64,000 nt of DNA from Ruegeria meonggei (GTDB lineage Bacteria; Pseudomonadota; Alphaproteobacteria; Rhodobacterales; Rhodobacteraceae), in NCBI RefSeq assembly GCF_900172215.1, contig NZ_FWFP01000001.1:471169-535168 (forward strand), given 5' to 3'. The notes under the pieces are model-generated. The model ran no database searches, had not been told where the DNA came from, and was given only the letters and a program-made list of their open reading frames with translations. Both the position numbers and the translations under genes were made by a program. Positions 62,684 to 64,000 of the stretch are shown piece by piece; position 1 is the first letter of the stretch; every line of letters begins with the position of its first letter.

Positions 62684-62709
62684 GACCCTGGGTTTTTGTG
62701 CCCAGGGTC
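62684..62709 (-). terminator. Terminator-like hairpin between amidase and NAD kinase
   Basis: GACCCTGGG and CCCAGGGTC form a perfect nine-base stem with loop TTTTTGTG. The A tract at 62676-62681 places the T run on the minus strand, which points to termination of the NAD kinase transcript, although it lies about 210 bases after that stop. It may also slow plus-strand transcripts. The rest of 62710-62921 holds nothing I recognise. Confidence 0.55.
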
Positions 62710-62921
62710 CGCTTACTTAAATAAGCCCAGAAATTTGTTAACAAGCGTAGCACCACCTACCCTCATCAGCGCGAAAACTGCGCAACCATTCGAAAACGCC
62801 GGTTGGTGGCCACTCACTTCCACCTTGGCGTGTTCTCCGGGCAAGTTCACATTAACGGAAGATTAAGAAACCTCCTGTGAACTGGTTCACACAAGTCTCA
62901 AAAAACGTCCTTGTGGTTGAA

Positions 62922-63683
62922 TTAGGTGAACTGTTCCGAGATCAGTCGCTCTTCCAGCCCATGCCCCGGGTCAAAAAGAATACGGTGTTCGATGGCGGGT
63001 TCCGACCGGATTTCCACCCAGTCGATGTCTTTGAAAGAAACCGAATCCGCATCCGCCATGACCGGTCGCTTGTCCGCGTCCAGCACGTCAAACCGCACTT
63101 TGGCAATCTTTGGCAGCAAAGCGCCGCGCCACCGGCGTGGACGAAACGCGGCAATCGCCGTCAGGGCCAGAACATCAGACCCAATTGGCAGAATCGGACC
63201 ATGTGCTGAGTAATTATACGCTGTCGACCCGGCCGGTGTTGACAGCAGTGCCCCGTCGCAGACCAGTTCGTCCATCCGAACCCGACCATCGACGCTGATC
63301 TGCAGCCGCGCCGCCTGTGGGCCGGCCCGCAAAAGAGACACTTCGTTTATGGCCAGCGCTTCGTGCAGTTTGCCGGATTGATCCATCGCCCGCATCGCCA
63401 GCGGGTTGATGACCTCTTCCTCGGCATCGACAAGGCGCTGCATCAGGTCGATCTCGTGAAACTCGTTCATCAGAAACCCGATGGTGCCACGGTTCATGCC
63501 GTAGACGGGTGTGTTGAGGTGCTGCATGTGGTGCAGCGTGTGCAACATGAACCCATCCCCACCCAAGGCCACCACCACATCCGCATCCCGCGGGGCGGAA
63601 TTTCCATACCGGGCGATCAAGGCAACCCGGGCCGATTGCGCGACATTGGCGTCGCTGGCAAGAAAGGCGATTCTCTGGATCAT
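62922..63683 (-). CDS. nadK: NAD kinase
   Basis: A 253-residue NAD kinase. ALGGDGFMLHTLHHMQ is the GGDG motif of the active site, NEVSLLRAGPQ the second signature, and STPAGSTAYNYSAHGPILP the third. It phosphorylates NAD to NADP with ATP. The ATG at 63683 fits the usual start; an ATG at 63728 after GGGGAAAGG would add 15 residues and cannot be excluded. It diverges from glyA. Confidence 0.92.
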   Translation of the reverse strand: MIQRIAFLASDANVAQSARVALIARYGNSAPRDADVVVALGGDGFMLHTLHHMQHLNTPVYGMNRGTIGFLMNEFHEIDLMQRLVDAEEEVINPLAMRAMDQSGKLHEALAINEVSLLRAGPQAARLQISVDGRVRMDELVCDGALLSTPAGSTAYNYSAHGPILPIGSDVLALTAIAAFRPRRWRGALLPKIAKVRFDVLDADKRPVMADADSVSFKDIDWVEIRSEPAIEHRILFDPGHGLEERLISEQFT

Positions 63684-63850
63684 CAATTCCGGTTTCCGGT
63701 GTTGCACATTTGGTTCCGAAACAACCATACCTTTCCCCGATAGGCCAGACTTGACGCCACAGCGGGCCAAATCGTCGCTTTAAGCCTTTTGCAAAAGTAG
63801 GGTTTCCGATAGGAAATCCGCAAGAATTCCCCCAGCCATGTGGAGCCCCC

Positions 63851-64000
63851 ATGAACGCCAATCTTCGTGATACCGGTTTTTTCACCCAGTCCCTGTCTGA
63901 GCGCGACCCCGAGCTGTTCGGCTCGATCACATCCGAGCTGGGCCGCCAGCGCGACGAGATCGAGTTGATCGCGTCCGAGAACATCGTCTCGGCCGCCGTG
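63851..64000 (+). CDS. glyA: Serine hydroxymethyltransferase, N-terminal part (partial)
   Basis: The first 50 residues in the window: [18 protein letters not shown], then [20 protein letters not shown], the conserved N-terminal segment of GlyA, which converts serine and tetrahydrofolate to glycine and methylene-tetrahydrofolate. The gene runs out of the window. ATG at 63851, with a GGAG eight bases upstream. Confidence 0.93.
   Translation, partial: MNANLRDTGFFTQSLSERDPELFGSITSELGRQRDEIELIASENIVSAAV

Noticed and set aside
63787..63796. TTTTGCAAAA before glyA, similar to the prpE sites
   Set aside because: A single site without partner; short palindromes of this kind are expected by chance, so no regulatory claim is made.
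1..64000. CRISPR arrays, tRNA genes, insertion sequences or prophage
   Set aside because: I saw no regularly spaced repeats, no cloverleaf with conserved T-loop, no transposase or integrase motif and no phage structural gene.

Overview
The window looks like a chromosome segment from a marine alphaproteobacterium of the Rhodobacterales, roseobacter group (Ruegeria/Phaeobacter-like). The evidence is the high-GC codon use, the aerobic cobalamin pathway with CobF, the opgC-opgG-opgH and Mrp operons, a Hint-domain protein, tandem MerR regulators before fatty-acid genes, and TTTGCAAA-type sites before a propionyl-CoA synthetase. Species assignment is inference. Gene density is very high: many neighbours overlap by 4 bases (ATGA or GTGA) and no gene-free stretch exceeds 300 bases. 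I saw no tRNA, rRNA, CRISPR array, insertion sequence or prophage.

Layout. (1) 1-7474: aerobic corrin-ring cluster cobH(partial)-I-J-[K on the opposite strand]-L-E-M-B-A-F. (2) 7475-10131: a cobalamin riboswitch leading into cbtB-cbtA (cobalt uptake), a terminator, a His-rich periplasmic protein, a convergent DUF1636 protein and a secreted DUF302 protein. (3) 10211-13001: a thiamine-diphosphate enzyme translationally coupled to a class III CoA-transferase, an unassigned two-gene pathway. (4) 13183-19164: a TPR protein, then the osmoregulated periplasmic glucan genes opgC-G-H. (5) 19165-20459: a secreted esterase and an anchored rhodanese (minus strand). (6) 20683-26612: Mrp cation/proton antiporter operon with fused mrpA/B. 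(7) 26618-29820: an FAD-oxidoreductase/SelD fusion converging on the tRNA 2-selenouridine synthase gene. (8) 29865-33872: SRAP protein, TPR-sulfotransferase and periplasmic 5'-nucleotidase. (9) 33981-38396: DUF952-DUF1330-pyrD-arsC, then MATE exporter and two hotdog thioesterases on the other strand. (10) 38510-46390: two MerR regulators and a beta-oxidation block (acyl-CoA dehydrogenase, small protein, GST, thiolase, cupin, fadB) closed by a strong terminator. (11) 46424-50115: Hint protein, sulfotransferase plus EamA permease, and an M48-like protein with a degenerate active site. (12) 50122-54646: pyrimidine and purine nucleoside salvage (cdd-deoA-deoB-add-upp, minus strand). (13) 54751-64000: VOC-cupin fusion and membrane protein, malic enzyme, prpE with repeated upstream motifs, amidase behind an RBS-masking hairpin, NAD kinase, and the start of glyA.

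How it fits together: B12 synthesis is placed next to B12-sensed cobalt import, and prpE, malic enzyme and the beta-oxidation genes fit a heterotroph using short- and medium-chain acids. Propionyl-CoA carboxylation and methylmalonyl-CoA mutase (B12-dependent) are not in the window but would link the two themes. The strongest candidates for something undescribed are the TPP enzyme/CoA-transferase pair with its altered cofactor motif, the Cbt-linked metal-handling cluster, the SelD fusion, and the catalytically degenerate Hint and M48-like proteins.
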